Under the pieces are notes generated by a model. It did not search any database. It saw nothing but the letters and a program-made list of their open reading frames with translations, and was not told the origin of the DNA. Below, piece by piece: positions 24,841 through 33,471 of a DNA stretch of 64,000 bases. A program made the translations under genes and the position numbers. The stretch is from assembly GCA_016716005.1 (NCBI GenBank), contig JADJXE010000001.1, forward strand, positions 1,625,001 to 1,689,000, written 5' to 3'. How positions within the stretch are numbered: position 1 is the first letter of the stretch; every line of letters starts with the position of its first letter. Source of the DNA: Acidimicrobiales bacterium. Its GTDB lineage: Bacteria; Actinomycetota; Acidimicrobiia; Acidimicrobiales; JADJXE01.

Positions 24841-27029
24841 TCAGCCGGGATCGGCGACGACCAGGCAGCGACAGCCCGGGTGGGCGGGCGCGTGCCGGTG
24901 CCCGGTGGGGAACACCTCACCCTTCGGGAGAGCCCCGGCCAGGGCGTTGTCGTCGGCGTCCGGGCAGGGTTGGCCGCCGGGGTCGACGACCCAGCGGACC
25001 CTGGTGCCCCTGGGCAGGGCCTCGAAGGCCCCGGTGCCGAACGCGCCGAGCACGGCGTTGGCCGCCACCTCGTCGACGCGGCGCGTCTTCCACTCGCGGT
25101 AGCAGGAGCGGATCCGGTCGGCGAGCACGTCCTCGGGGTCGTCGGGCCCCTCGTCGATGGCGGCCTCCACCCGCTCGCGCAGCGGCAGGCCGAGCTCGGC
25201 GAGCAGCCCCTCGAGCGAGTCGGCGACCGCGGCGTCGGTGTGGACGCGGCCGCCGGGCGCCGGCACCGAGCCCACACCGGCCGCGACCGAGTCGCGCAGC
25301 ACGGCCAGGGCCGAGGCGCGGAGCCGCTCGGCGCGCTGCGCCCCGGCCAGCAGGGCCAGCGCTCCGGACGGGCCGTCGCGGCGCAGCCGCTCGAGCACCT
25401 CGTTCTGCTCGTCGTCGAGCGCCCGCTTCAGCTTGCGGGACAGGGCCCGCTCGAGGGGCGCCACCGCAGCGTCGCGCTCGGCCACGAGCGTGGCCGCCGG
25501 CGACGGTGCCACCTCGCCGGAGGCCTCCGGCTCGACGGCCGGCGGCTCGGGCGCACTGCCGCGCTCGTCGACCACGACCGCCGGCTCGGGCGCACTGCCG
25601 CGCTCGTCGACCACGACCGCCGGCTCGGGCGCACTGCCGCGCTCGTCGACCACGACCGCCGGCTCGGGCCCCTCGCCGGGGGTGGCCTCCGCGACGAGGT
25701 CGCCCGGCGCGCCGGCCCCCTCGTCGCCGGCGTCGGCGAGCACCCGCTCGGCGCGGGCCACGGCGTCGGCCCGGTCGGCCCGGATGCGGGCGAACAGCAC
25801 GTCGACCGACGAGCCAGCGGTCGCCTCGACCTGCCCCGGCGGGACCTCCTGGCCCGGCTCCGCCGCCTCGTCCTCGCCCGGCAGGGCCTCCTCCGCCCGC
25901 TCCGAGGGGACCGCCTCGGCCGGCTCCGCCTCGTCGTCCTGGCCCTGCTCGGCCGCCTCCTCGCCGCCCGGCCTCGCCGCCTCGACCGGGGCCGGCTCGC
26001 CCTCGGGGGCGCCCTGGAGCCGGCCCAGCATCAGAACGCCCTCGAGCTCGTCGGTGTCGGGCGGTGCGGGCACGGCCTCCTGGCGGTTCCGCACCCGGCG
26101 CCGGCTGCGCTCGCGGCGCGGCGCCGCCCCCCCCCCGAGGGCGCCTCGGCCGGGCCCCCCGGCGCGACGGGCTCGCGGCCGGCCGGCGCGGCCTGGTCGT
26201 GCGCCTCGGCCGGGGGCGACGACGCCGGCGCCTCGGCCTGCGCCGCCGGCGCGGCGGCAACCGGCAGCTCGGCCAGGTAGTCGGCCAGCTCGGCCTCCAC
26301 CGCCTCCAGCTCGCCCGAGGGCTCCTCCTCGGCCAGCCGCCGGGCCGCAGCCTCGGCCGCCGCCCGGGCCTCGGGCAGCGCCAGGGTGAGCTCGCCCACC
26401 GCCTGCTCGAGCGTCTGGCGGACCACGTCGTAGGCGTCGAGCAGCCGCTGGCGGGCGGCACGGAACTGCTCCACCTGGGCCCGCACCAGCCGGCGCCGCC
26501 GGGCCAGGTCTTCGAGCACCCGCTCGCGCAGGGCCTGGGCCTCGCCCAACATGTCGCGACCCCGCGCCCGGGCGGCCTCGACCTCGGCCGCAGCCTGGCC
26601 GCTGGCCTGCTCGCGCAGGGCTTCGGCCTGGGCCCTGGCCTCGGCGACCAGCTGGTCGGCGTGCTGGCGCCGCTGGGCGGCCTCGGCCTGGGCCTCGCGC
26701 AGCATCCGCTCCACGTTGGCCTCGGCGCGGGCCCGGATCTGCTCGCCGGCCTCGCGGGCCGCGCTCAGCACCCGGACGGCCTCCTCACCCAGACGCTGGG
26801 TCAGGAGCTCGTCGTCGAGCTCGGCCACCCGGGCGGCGCGCCGCTCGGCCTCCGCGAGCTGCTGGCTCAGCCGGTCGTCACGCTCGCGGACGCTGCGCAG
26901 CTCGCTGGCCAGCAACCCGAGGTAGGCGCGCACCTCCAGCTGGTCGAAGCCGCGGAACGACGTGCTGAACGTCTTGCGCGCCACCACGTCGGGGTGCAGC
27001 GGGGCATCGGGCGGCCGCTCGGCGGGCAT
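24841..27029 (-). CDS. DivIVA-like coiled-coil protein with C-terminal Cys motif, frameshifted
   Basis: Two frames join at a run of ten C bases (26127-26136) into one protein of about 729 residues. The N-terminus TFSTSFRGFDQLEVRAYLG is the DivIVA membrane/pole-binding motif. Residues ~40-260 are a long Ala/Glu/Arg coiled coil. A low-complexity linker follows, with three copies of a 13-residue repeat (VVVDERGSAPEPA). The C-terminus (about 600-729) is folded: CYREWKTRRVDEVAANAVLG, VRWVVDPGGQPCPDADDNAL, GHRHAPAHPGCRCLVV. That last part resembles Mu gpF-like head proteins. DivIVA proteins organise poles and wall growth. Start ATG at 27029. Confidence 0.8.
25544..25660. repeat. three perfect 39-bp tandem repeats in coding DNA
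   Basis: Three identical 39-bp units lie head to tail at 25544-25582, 25583-25621 and 25622-25660, with a short partial fourth. They encode VVVDERGSAPEPA three times in the linker of the DivIVA-like protein and keep the frame. Confidence 0.9.
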
Positions 27030-27117
27030 TGCGCCCAACTGTACGGCGGGCCCCGCCGCCAGCGGTGGTTGCTCGCGCCGGGCCCGCCGACCCCGCCGCC
27101 GCTCGCTCCCGGCCGGA

Positions 27118-28206
27118 TCAGGCCGCCGGCACCTCGGCCCCCGGCTGGCCGAGGGCGAGGGCGTTGCCACCCAGCTCGGCCAGCGCCGCGAGGGCCTCGT
27201 CGAGGGTCTCCACCCCCTCCACGCGCAGACCGCCGGCGTGGGCGCGGGCCTCGTCCGCCTCGTCCTCGGGCACCAGCATCAGCTCGGCGCCGGCCGACCG
27301 GGCGGCGGCCGCCTTCTGGGCCACGCCGCCGACCGGTCCGACCTCGCCGCCGGGATCGATGGTGCCCGTGACGGCCACGGCGCCGCCGCCGGTGAGGTCA
27401 CCGGGCGTCAGCACGTCGAGCACGCCCAGGGCGAAGGCCAGGCCGGCCGACGGGCCGCCGACCCGGCCCGAGTCGATGTCGACGTCGATCGGGAAGTCGA
27501 AGCCGACCGGGGTGCGGGTCACGGTGGCCACGCCGATCATGGGCGTGCCGTCGCCCCGGTCGGCCAGCGCCACCTCCACGTCGCGCTCCCCCTCGTCGCC
27601 CCGCTCGATGCCGAGCACCATGCGGTCGCCGGGCGCGAAGCCCACGACGATCTCCCGGAGATCCTCCGAGAACACCACCGGCTCCCCGGCGGCCGACACG
27701 ATCACGTCACCAGGCTCGAGCACCTCGGCGGCGGGCACGCTGGGGTCGATCTCCTGCACCAGCGCGCCTCCGCCGTCGACCACCACGTCGTAGCCGAGGT
27801 GCTCGAGGGCCACGTAGATGGCCACCTGCTTGGAGATGTCCATCAGCTCCAGGTTGTACTCGCGGTTCTCGCTCGGGGTCCGCGAGCCGAGGATGCGCTC
27901 CTCGGGCACGATCTCCACGTCGGGATCGAGCCACCCGGTCAGGGCCCGCAGGGGCGTCACCCGGCGCAGCGAGACCGTCAGGTAGAGCACCTCGCCCTCG
28001 TCGGCGTTGCGCAGATCGTCGGGCACCTCCACCAGATCCTGGGTGGCGGTCGCCCGGCCCGGCGAGAGGGCGTAGTAGGGCAGGCGCACGAAGGCCGAAC
28101 CCACCAGGCCGGCGAGCACGATCGCACCCAGGAGCCACCAACCCCACCCCCTCCAGCGGCGGTGCGGTGGGCGCTCCGGAGCCGGCTCGCCGCCGGCCGG
28201 TACCAT
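27118..28206 (-). CDS. membrane-anchored Lon-like PDZ/S16 protease (YlbL type)
   Basis: 362 residues from ATG at 28206. One membrane helix near residue 20-40 (WWLLGAIVLAGLVGSAFV) is followed by an extracellular part, a PDZ domain around 170-220 (VLEPGDVIVSAAGEPVVFSE) and a Lon-type S16 domain. The serine is S253 in GGPSAGLAFALG and the lysine is K298 in VAQKAAAARSAG, 45 residues apart as in Lon dyads. It lacks an ATPase domain. It should cut proteins outside the cytoplasm; substrates are unknown. Divergent from the small membrane gene at 28217. Confidence 0.9.
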   Translation of the reverse strand: MVPAGGEPAPERPPHRRWRGWGWWLLGAIVLAGLVGSAFVRLPYYALSPGRATATQDLVEVPDDLRNADEGEVLYLTVSLRRVTPLRALTGWLDPDVEIVPEERILGSRTPSENREYNLELMDISKQVAIYVALEHLGYDVVVDGGGALVQEIDPSVPAAEVLEPGDVIVSAAGEPVVFSEDLREIVVGFAPGDRMVLGIERGDEGERDVEVALADRGDGTPMIGVATVTRTPVGFDFPIDVDIDSGRVGGPSAGLAFALGVLDVLTPGDLTGGGAVAVTGTIDPGGEVGPVGGVAQKAAAARSAGAELMLVPEDEADEARAHAGGLRVEGVETLDEALAALAELGGNALALGQPGAEVPAA

Positions 28207-28216
28207 CACGTCCTGG

Positions 28217-28540
28217 GTGTCCACTCGGGTCGTCAGCGCCGTATCCGTCGGGGTCGTGGTCGTCGCCGTGCTGGGCGTGGTGCTGCTCGGCAGGGGCCAG
28301 CCTGCCACGCCCGGGCGCCGGAGCGACCGCGCCCGCCCGGCCGGCACGGGCCCGCCCGGGCCGGTGCCCGACGAGGGCTGGACCCCGCTGGTCGAGGCCG
28401 ACCGGGTCCGCTGGTGGCAGCGGCTGCGGTCGGGGCTGAGCCTGGGTGTGCTGCTCGCGCTGATCGGCCTGGGCGTGGCCCTGGCGATCGGCATCGTCGT
28501 CGCCGTGGCGTACCTGGTGCTCCGCGACGCCGTCTCGTGA
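28217..28540 (+). CDS. small two-helix membrane protein
   Basis: 107 residues, GTG start. Two hydrophobic segments, VVSAVSVGVVVVAVLGVVLL near residue 5-25 and LGVLLALIGLGVALAIGIVV near 76-95, enclose a Pro/Arg-rich loop with GWTPLVEADRVRWWQRLR. No known domain. The start is only 10 bases from the divergent YlbL start, which leaves little room for promoters, so the start may be further in. Compositional bias makes it a moderate call. Confidence 0.55.
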   Translation: MSTRVVSAVSVGVVVVAVLGVVLLGRGQPATPGRRSDRARPAGTGPPGPVPDEGWTPLVEADRVRWWQRLRSGLSLGVLLALIGLGVALAIGIVVAVAYLVLRDAVS

Positions 28541-28574
28541 CGGACGCATCGCCGGGTCGCGGGCGCCGGCCGGC

Positions 28575-29177
28575 GTGACCGACGGCGACGGGCGGCTCGC
28601 GCGTCGCCGTCGGGCGGCCCGGGCCGGCCACCGCGGGCCGCCGGCCGACGCCGAGGCCCTTCTCGACGACCCCGACCCCGGCGTGCGGGCCACCGCGCTG
28701 GCGGCCCTGGCCCGGCTCGGCGCCCTGCGCGAGGCCCACCTGGCCGCCGCCCTGGCCGACCCCCACCCGGCCGTGCGGCGGCGTGCCGCCCGGGTGGCGA
28801 CCACCCACCGGGGCGGTTCGCTGGTGGCCCTGCTCGACGACCCCGACCCCACGGTGGTGGAGGCGGCCGCCTGGGCCTGCGGCGAGCGCCGGCCGGTCGA
28901 GCCGGGCACGGTTCCCCGGCTGGGCGCCCTGGCCACGGGCCACGACGACGCCTTGGTGCGGGAGGCGGCGGTGGCCGCCCTGGGCGCCATCGGCGACCCC
29001 GACGGCCTGCCCGCCGTCCTGGCGGCCACCCGCGACCGGGCCACGGTGCGGCGCCGGGCCGTGATCGCCCTCGCACCCTTCGAGGGGCCCGAGGTCGACG
29101 CCGCCCTCGAGCGGGCCCGGGCCGACCGCGACTGGCAGGTGCGCCAGGCCGCCGAGGACCTGGTGGACGAGGGCTGA
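28575..29177 (+). CDS. HEAT-repeat protein
   Basis: 200 residues, GTG start. At least five HEAT/PBS-lyase-like repeats are visible, each with a D-P-D-P or D-P-H-P turn and an Arg/Ala-rich second helix: LLDDPDPGVRATALAALARL; ALADPHPAVRRRAARVA; LLDDPDPTVVEAAAWACG; DALVREAAVAALGAIGDPDG; DRDWQVRQAAEDLVDEG. Such solenoids are protein-binding scaffolds. No enzyme domain is attached. It follows the small membrane gene by 34 bases on the same strand. Confidence 0.8.
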   Translation: MTDGDGRLARRRRAARAGHRGPPADAEALLDDPDPGVRATALAALARLGALREAHLAAALADPHPAVRRRAARVATTHRGGSLVALLDDPDPTVVEAAAWACGERRPVEPGTVPRLGALATGHDDALVREAAVAALGAIGDPDGLPAVLAATRDRATVRRRAVIALAPFEGPEVDAALERARADRDWQVRQAAEDLVDEG

Positions 29178-29220
29178 CCGGCGGCGTCAGCCCGGCATGG
29201 GCAGGCGTCGGCCGCGGCGG

Positions 29221-30225
29221 TCAGCCCCGGGCGCCCATGAACATCACGCGGAGGGCGTCGTAGCTCTCGATGCAGTGGCCGGCGCCGAGCACCACGCACT
29301 CGAGCGGCGTGTCGACCCGGTGCACCGGCACCTCGGTCTCCCGGGCCAGGCGCACCTCCAGGCCGCGCAGCAGCCCGCCCCCGCCCACCAGCCAGATGCC
29401 GTCGGTGAGGAAGTCGTGCGAGAGCTCCGGCGGCGCCTGGGCCAGGCACGACACCACGGAGTCGACGATCGAGCGCACCGGCTCCTCGATGGCCTCGCGG
29501 ATCTCCACGGGGTGCAGCACGACCGCCTTCGGGAGCCCGGTGGTGAGGTCGCGGCCCCGCACCTCGGCCCGCACGTCGTCGGCCACCGGCGCCGCCGAGC
29601 CGATCGCGATCTTGACCTCCTCGGCGGTGCGCTCGCCGATGGCCACCCCGTACTCGCGGCGCAGGTAGTTCTGGATGGCGGCGTCGATGTCGAACGAGCC
29701 GACCCGGATCGCCTGCAGGGCGACGATGCCGCCCAGGGAGATGACCGCGGTCTCGGTGGTGCCGCCCCCCATGTCGATCACCATGTTGCCGACCGGCTCG
29801 TGGATGGGGAGGCCGGCGCCGATGGCCGCGGCGAGCGGCTGCTCGATGAGCTGGGCGTCGGCGGCGCCGGCCCGGCGGGCCGCCTCGGTGACCGCCCGCC
29901 GCTCCACCTCGGTGATGGCCGACGGTACGCAGATGACCACGCGCGGCCGGTTGAAGCGGCTGACCCCGGCGCGCTGCAGCAGCAGCCGGATCATCCGCTG
30001 GGTCACGTCGAAGTCGGTGATGGCGCCCTTGCGGAGCGGGCGCACGGCCACGATGTAGCTGGGGGTGCGCCCGATCATCTGCCACGCCTCCTGGCCCATG
30101 GCCAGGACCTCGCCGGTGTTGCTGTTGAGCGCGATCACCGTCGGCTCGCGCAGGACGATGCCGCGACCCTTGGCGTACACCAGGGTGTTGGCGGTGCCCA
30201 GGTCGATCGCGAGGTCGCGGGCCAG
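29221..30225 (-). CDS. mreB: MreB-family bacterial actin, apparent CTG start
   Basis: 334 residues. It shows the actin-fold motifs LAIDLGTANTLVYAKGRGIV (phosphate 1), NMVIDMGGGTTETAVISLGG (phosphate 2) and IWLVGGGGLLRGLEVRLARE (adenosine). It would form filaments that guide wall synthesis. No ATG, GTG or TTG exists between the upstream in-frame TAG (30229) and the conserved LARDLAIDLG; the CTG at 30225 is the only plausible start, with CGGAG about 7 bases before it. A base error hiding an ATG/GTG is an alternative. mreC, mreD and rodA are not neighbours here. Confidence 0.9.
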   Translation of the reverse strand: MARDLAIDLGTANTLVYAKGRGIVLREPTVIALNSNTGEVLAMGQEAWQMIGRTPSYIVAVRPLRKGAITDFDVTQRMIRLLLQRAGVSRFNRPRVVICVPSAITEVERRAVTEAARRAGAADAQLIEQPLAAAIGAGLPIHEPVGNMVIDMGGGTTETAVISLGGIVALQAIRVGSFDIDAAIQNYLRREYGVAIGERTAEEVKIAIGSAAPVADDVRAEVRGRDLTTGLPKAVVLHPVEIREAIEEPVRSIVDSVVSCLAQAPPELSHDFLTDGIWLVGGGGLLRGLEVRLARETEVPVHRVDTPLECVVLGAGHCIESYDALRVMFMGARG

Positions 30226-30228
30226 CGC

Positions 30229-30477
30229 CTACTCCGAGCTCTGCTCGGGGCCGGGGGGGCGGCCCTCGGAGGGTCGGATGGGCGGCGTCCGCGGCTCGTG
30301 CGACCGGTTCTGCCGGAAGCGCCCGGGCCGGGTCTCGGGCGACAGCGCCCGCATCTCCCGCTCGAAGTCGCGGATCCCCGAGTCGATGCTGCGGGGCTGG
30401 CGGCTGCGCAGCACGAGCACGACGATCCCCACCAGGCTCACGCACACGGCGATCAGCAGGAAGGCCACCGAGCTCAT
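30229..30477 (-). CDS. small single-helix membrane protein
   Basis: 82 residues from ATG at 30477, overlapping the MoaE stop (ATGA). One helix, SSVAFLLIAVCVSLVGIVVL, is followed by SRQPRSIDSGIRDFEREMRA and a charged Pro-rich cytoplasmic tail. No known domain. It is placed between moaE and mreB and probably cotranscribed with both; its stop is three bases from the mreB CTG. Confidence 0.7.
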   Translation of the reverse strand: MSSVAFLLIAVCVSLVGIVVLVLRSRQPRSIDSGIRDFEREMRALSPETRPGRFRQNRSHEPRTPPIRPSEGRPPGPEQSSE

Positions 30478-30956
30478 CGGAGGTCGGCCACCTCGGCGAT
30501 CTCGGACGCATCGAGGCCCCAGGCCTCGCCGCCCTCCCACCGCTCCCGCTTCCAGATGGGCACGGTGGCCTTGAGGGCGTCGATGCAGAACCGGGCGGCC
30601 GCGAAGGCGTCGGGCCGGTGGGGCGCCGACGCCACGACCACCACCGACGGCTCGCCGACCCCGAGCACCCCGACCCGGTGGACCAGCACCAGCCGGCCGA
30701 CCCGGGGCCAGCGGGCCCGGGCCTCGCCGGCGATGGCCAGGAGCCGGGGCCCCACCTGCTCGTCGTAGGCCTCGTACTCCAGCCGGTCGACGCCCGGCCG
30801 GCCCGCGGCGTGGTCGCGGACCGTGCCGCTGAACAGCACGACCGCTCCGCAGTCGGGGCGCGCCGCCCAGTCGTGGGCGACGCCCACGGGCAGTGGCGCC
30901 GCCGTGAGCCCCACCCACGTGTCTCCGGACGGGGGCGGCTCGATCGCTCGGGCCAT
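30474..30956 (-). CDS. moaE: molybdopterin synthase catalytic subunit MoaE
   Basis: 160 residues. MoaE transfers sulfur from thiocarboxylated MoaD to precursor Z in molybdenum cofactor synthesis. Family landmarks are CGAVVLFSGTVRDHAAGRPG, LEYEAYDEQVGPRLLAIAGE, RVGRLVLVHRVGVLGVGEPS and LKATVPIWKRERWEGGEAWG, with the conserved Lys pair of the active site. The N-terminus is a little extended. No moaD or other moa gene is nearby, so it is a stand-alone copy. Start ATG 30956 (another in-frame ATG lies 9 bases upstream). Confidence 0.9.
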   Translation of the reverse strand: MARAIEPPPSGDTWVGLTAAPLPVGVAHDWAARPDCGAVVLFSGTVRDHAAGRPGVDRLEYEAYDEQVGPRLLAIAGEARARWPRVGRLVLVHRVGVLGVGEPSVVVVASAPHRPDAFAAARFCIDALKATVPIWKRERWEGGEAWGLDASEIAEVADLR

Positions 30957-31075
30957 GCGGCCCATGCTACGCGCCCCGGGCGCGCCGGGCCCCGGGAGCA
31001 CCCGGGCCCGCCCCACGGCAACCGCCGGCCGGGGCGCGGTCCCCTGCCGAACCCCGACCGGTAGCCTTCGGGGCC

Positions 31076-32329
31076 GTGGAGTGGGACGACGACGACGACG
31101 CCGACGGCCTGCCGTTCCGCTCGCCCCTCCCACCCGACGACCGGCTCTGGCGGCACCCCTCGGAGCTGGCATCGACCGCCCCGCTCGGCCCCATCGCCGC
31201 GGCGTCCCCGCAGCCCCCGCCCGTGCCGCCGGCGCCGCCCGCAGCGGGCAGCCGCCGGGTCTGGGGCGTGGCGCTGGCGGCCGGCCTCACCGGTGCGCTC
31301 GTCGTGGCCGCCGTCGTGGCCACCACCGGTGGGTTCGCCACCCGCGTCGTCGAGCGCCAGGTGATCGAGCGGCAGGCCGTCCAGCCGGTGGCCGCCGCCA
31401 CCAACCCGCTCGGCCGCGCCGACGGTGTGGTGCAGATCGCCGACGCGGTCGCTCCCGCCGTGGTGCGCCTCGACGTCGAGGCCCCCGCCGGCGCCGGCCG
31501 CGGGTCGGGGATCGTGTTCCGCGACAACGGGTACCTGCTCACCAACGGCCACGTGGTCGACGGCGCCGTCGCCATCACGGTCGTGCTCGCCGACGGTCGC
31601 GAGCTGCCCGGCTCGGTGGTGGGCAGCGATGCCCTCACCGACGTGGCCGTCGTCAAGGTCGACGCCGAGGGGCTGGTCACCGCCCCGCTCGGCAGCGCCG
31701 ACGGCCTCGAGGTGGGCGAGACGGCCATCGCCATCGGCTCGCCGCTCGGGTTGGCGGGGGGACCCTCGGTCACCGTCGGCGTGGTCAGCGCCCTGGGCCG
31801 GCGGGTCGCGACCACGGTGGGCCCCACCTTCTACGACATGATCCAGACCGACGCCCCCATCGCCCCCGGCTCGTCGGGCGGGGCCCTGCTCGACGGCACG
31901 GGCGCCGTGATCGGCATCACCACCGCGGTGGCGGTCGCCGACGCCGGCGTCGAGGCCTTCGGGTTCGCCACCCCGATCGACGTGGCCCGCACCGTGGCCG
32001 ACGACCTGATCGCCAGCGGCCGGGCCCACCACGTGTGGCTCGGCATCGGCGGCACCGACCTGACGGCCGAGCGGGCCGCGGCCCTGCAGACGCCGGGCGG
32101 GGTCGCCATCGAGGAGATCACGGCCGGCGGGCCGGCCGAGGCGGCCGGGCTCCTGGTCGGTGACGTGATCGTGGGCATCGCCACCGACCCGGTGCGCACC
32201 ATGGGCGAGCTCGTCGCCGCGCTGCGCCACCACCGCCCCGGCGTCACGGTCGACGTGACCCTGCGCCGAGGCAGCGACGCCCTCAACCTGGCCGTGGTGC
32301 TGGGCGAGCGGCCCACCGGCGCCTCGTAG
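31076..32329 (+). CDS. HtrA/DegP-type membrane serine protease with PDZ
   Basis: 417 residues, GTG start. A cytoplasmic acidic and Pro-rich N-terminus (about 1-60) precedes one membrane helix (about 62-85). The trypsin-like domain has H159 in TNGHVVD, D189 in LTDVAVVKV and S267 in GSSGGALL. A PDZ domain fills about 320-410 (AAGLLVGDVIVGIATDPVRT). It should act in extracytoplasmic protein quality control or signalling. A second HtrA protein is encoded at 49263-50726. Confidence 0.9.
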   Translation: MEWDDDDDADGLPFRSPLPPDDRLWRHPSELASTAPLGPIAAASPQPPPVPPAPPAAGSRRVWGVALAAGLTGALVVAAVVATTGGFATRVVERQVIERQAVQPVAAATNPLGRADGVVQIADAVAPAVVRLDVEAPAGAGRGSGIVFRDNGYLLTNGHVVDGAVAITVVLADGRELPGSVVGSDALTDVAVVKVDAEGLVTAPLGSADGLEVGETAIAIGSPLGLAGGPSVTVGVVSALGRRVATTVGPTFYDMIQTDAPIAPGSSGGALLDGTGAVIGITTAVAVADAGVEAFGFATPIDVARTVADDLIASGRAHHVWLGIGGTDLTAERAAALQTPGGVAIEEITAGGPAEAAGLLVGDVIVGIATDPVRTMGELVAALRHHRPGVTVDVTLRRGSDALNLAVVLGERPTGAS

Positions 32330-32363
32330 CCCGCGCCGACGGCCGCGCCGCGCCGACCGGCGT

Positions 32364-33422
32364 CTACCCGGCCGACGCCCGGGCGGCGCGCCGGGCCCGG
32401 CGGGCCAGCCAGACCACCCCCACCGTCGACGCCAGCAGCAGCGCGCCGGCGGCCCCCAGGGCCAGCTCCTGGCGGCGCCTCGGGCTCACGTGCTGCCACC
32501 AGGTGCCCTCGTGGGACACCACGAAGGCCTCCTCGTTGGTGTGGGCCGGCACCCAGCCGGCGGCCCGCAGCCGGTCGTTCGCGATCACCCAGGGCTGGCG
32601 GGTGTACGGCACCAACCCCGCGGGCGCGGTGCCCTCGCCCAGCTGCCACCCCCACGACGCCACCTGGCGGGCCACCCGGTCGGGCAGCCGCAGCCGGGGC
32701 GCGACCCCCTCGAGCGACCGGAGGGTCTCGGCGTCGACCCAGCCGTCGGGCGCGGCGTTGAGCGGGCCGTCGAGGCGGCCGCGCCGGGCCGTGTCGATGG
32801 CGGCGACCAGGTCGTCGACGTGGAGGAACTGGGCCGGCGGCTCGTCGTCACCCAGGAGCCCGACCCCGGCCCGCAGGGCCCGAGCCAGCCAGCCCGGACC
32901 GTCGGTGTCGACCACCGGCGCCGGCCGCAGGACGGCGACCGTGGCGCCGGGGTGATCGTCGGCCCAGTCGGCCAGCACCCGCTCCACCTGCGCCAGCTGC
33001 ACCGCGAGCCCGAACCCCGGGTTCGGGCGCAGCGGTGCGTCCTCGGTGAGCGGCACCGGGTTGTTCGGCCACGCCCCGTAGACGACCGCGCCGCTCACGG
33101 CCACCACGTGGCGCACCCCCGCGTCCGACGCCGCGGCCAGCACCCGGCGCGTGCCGTCGAGGATCACCCGCTCCGACACGTCGTCGCCCACGTCGGGCCC
33201 GGCCACCGAGGCCAGGTGGATCAGCGTGTCGACGCCGTCGAGCAGGGGGACCAGGTCGGCGACGGTCACGTCGGCCACGTGCTGCTCGATGCCCGCAGGC
33301 GGGTCGGGCACCGGGCCGACGTCGAGGGCGACCAGCCGCACCACCTCGGGATCGTCCACGAGACGGCTGATGAGCCGCCGCCCGACCCGACCGGCGGCAC
33401 CGGTCACCGCCACGGTGCTCAC
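32364..33422 (-). CDS. extended SDR (epimerase-like) protein lacking Tyr/Lys, with C-terminal helix
   Basis: 352 residues. The NAD-binding motif VAVTGAAGRVGRRLISRL starts the protein, and DTLIHLASVAGPDVG and VVAVSGAVVYGAW follow as in sugar-nucleotide epimerases. In place of the usual YxxxK, the segment reads PNPGFGLAVQLAQVE, so both the Tyr and the Lys are replaced (Phe, Gln). A hydrophobic helix near residues 322-342 (AGALLLASTVGVVWLA) anchors the C-terminus to the membrane. It may bind NAD(P) without classical catalysis. Convergent with the HtrA gene. Confidence 0.85.
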   Translation of the reverse strand: MSTVAVTGAAGRVGRRLISRLVDDPEVVRLVALDVGPVPDPPAGIEQHVADVTVADLVPLLDGVDTLIHLASVAGPDVGDDVSERVILDGTRRVLAAASDAGVRHVVAVSGAVVYGAWPNNPVPLTEDAPLRPNPGFGLAVQLAQVERVLADWADDHPGATVAVLRPAPVVDTDGPGWLARALRAGVGLLGDDEPPAQFLHVDDLVAAIDTARRGRLDGPLNAAPDGWVDAETLRSLEGVAPRLRLPDRVARQVASWGWQLGEGTAPAGLVPYTRQPWVIANDRLRAAGWVPAHTNEEAFVVSHEGTWWQHVSPRRRQELALGAAGALLLASTVGVVWLARRARRAARASAG

Positions 33423-33471
33423 GGCCGGCGGGCGATGTGGGGAGGCGGGTGCACCCGCCTACCATGCCCTT

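Noticed and set aside
24841..25100. Prophage head gene indicating a prophage
   Set aside because: No other phage structural genes nearby, and the motif is in the same gene as a DivIVA N-terminus.
25544..25660. CRISPR or intergenic repeat array
   Set aside because: Units are directly adjacent, have no spacers, and keep the coding frame of the DivIVA-like gene.
27707..32233. A 1508-codon open frame on the minus strand
   Set aside because: It is antisense or out of frame to well supported genes (YlbL, HEAT, MreB, MoaE, HtrA); its Arg/Gly/Pro-rich product is a by-product of high GC.
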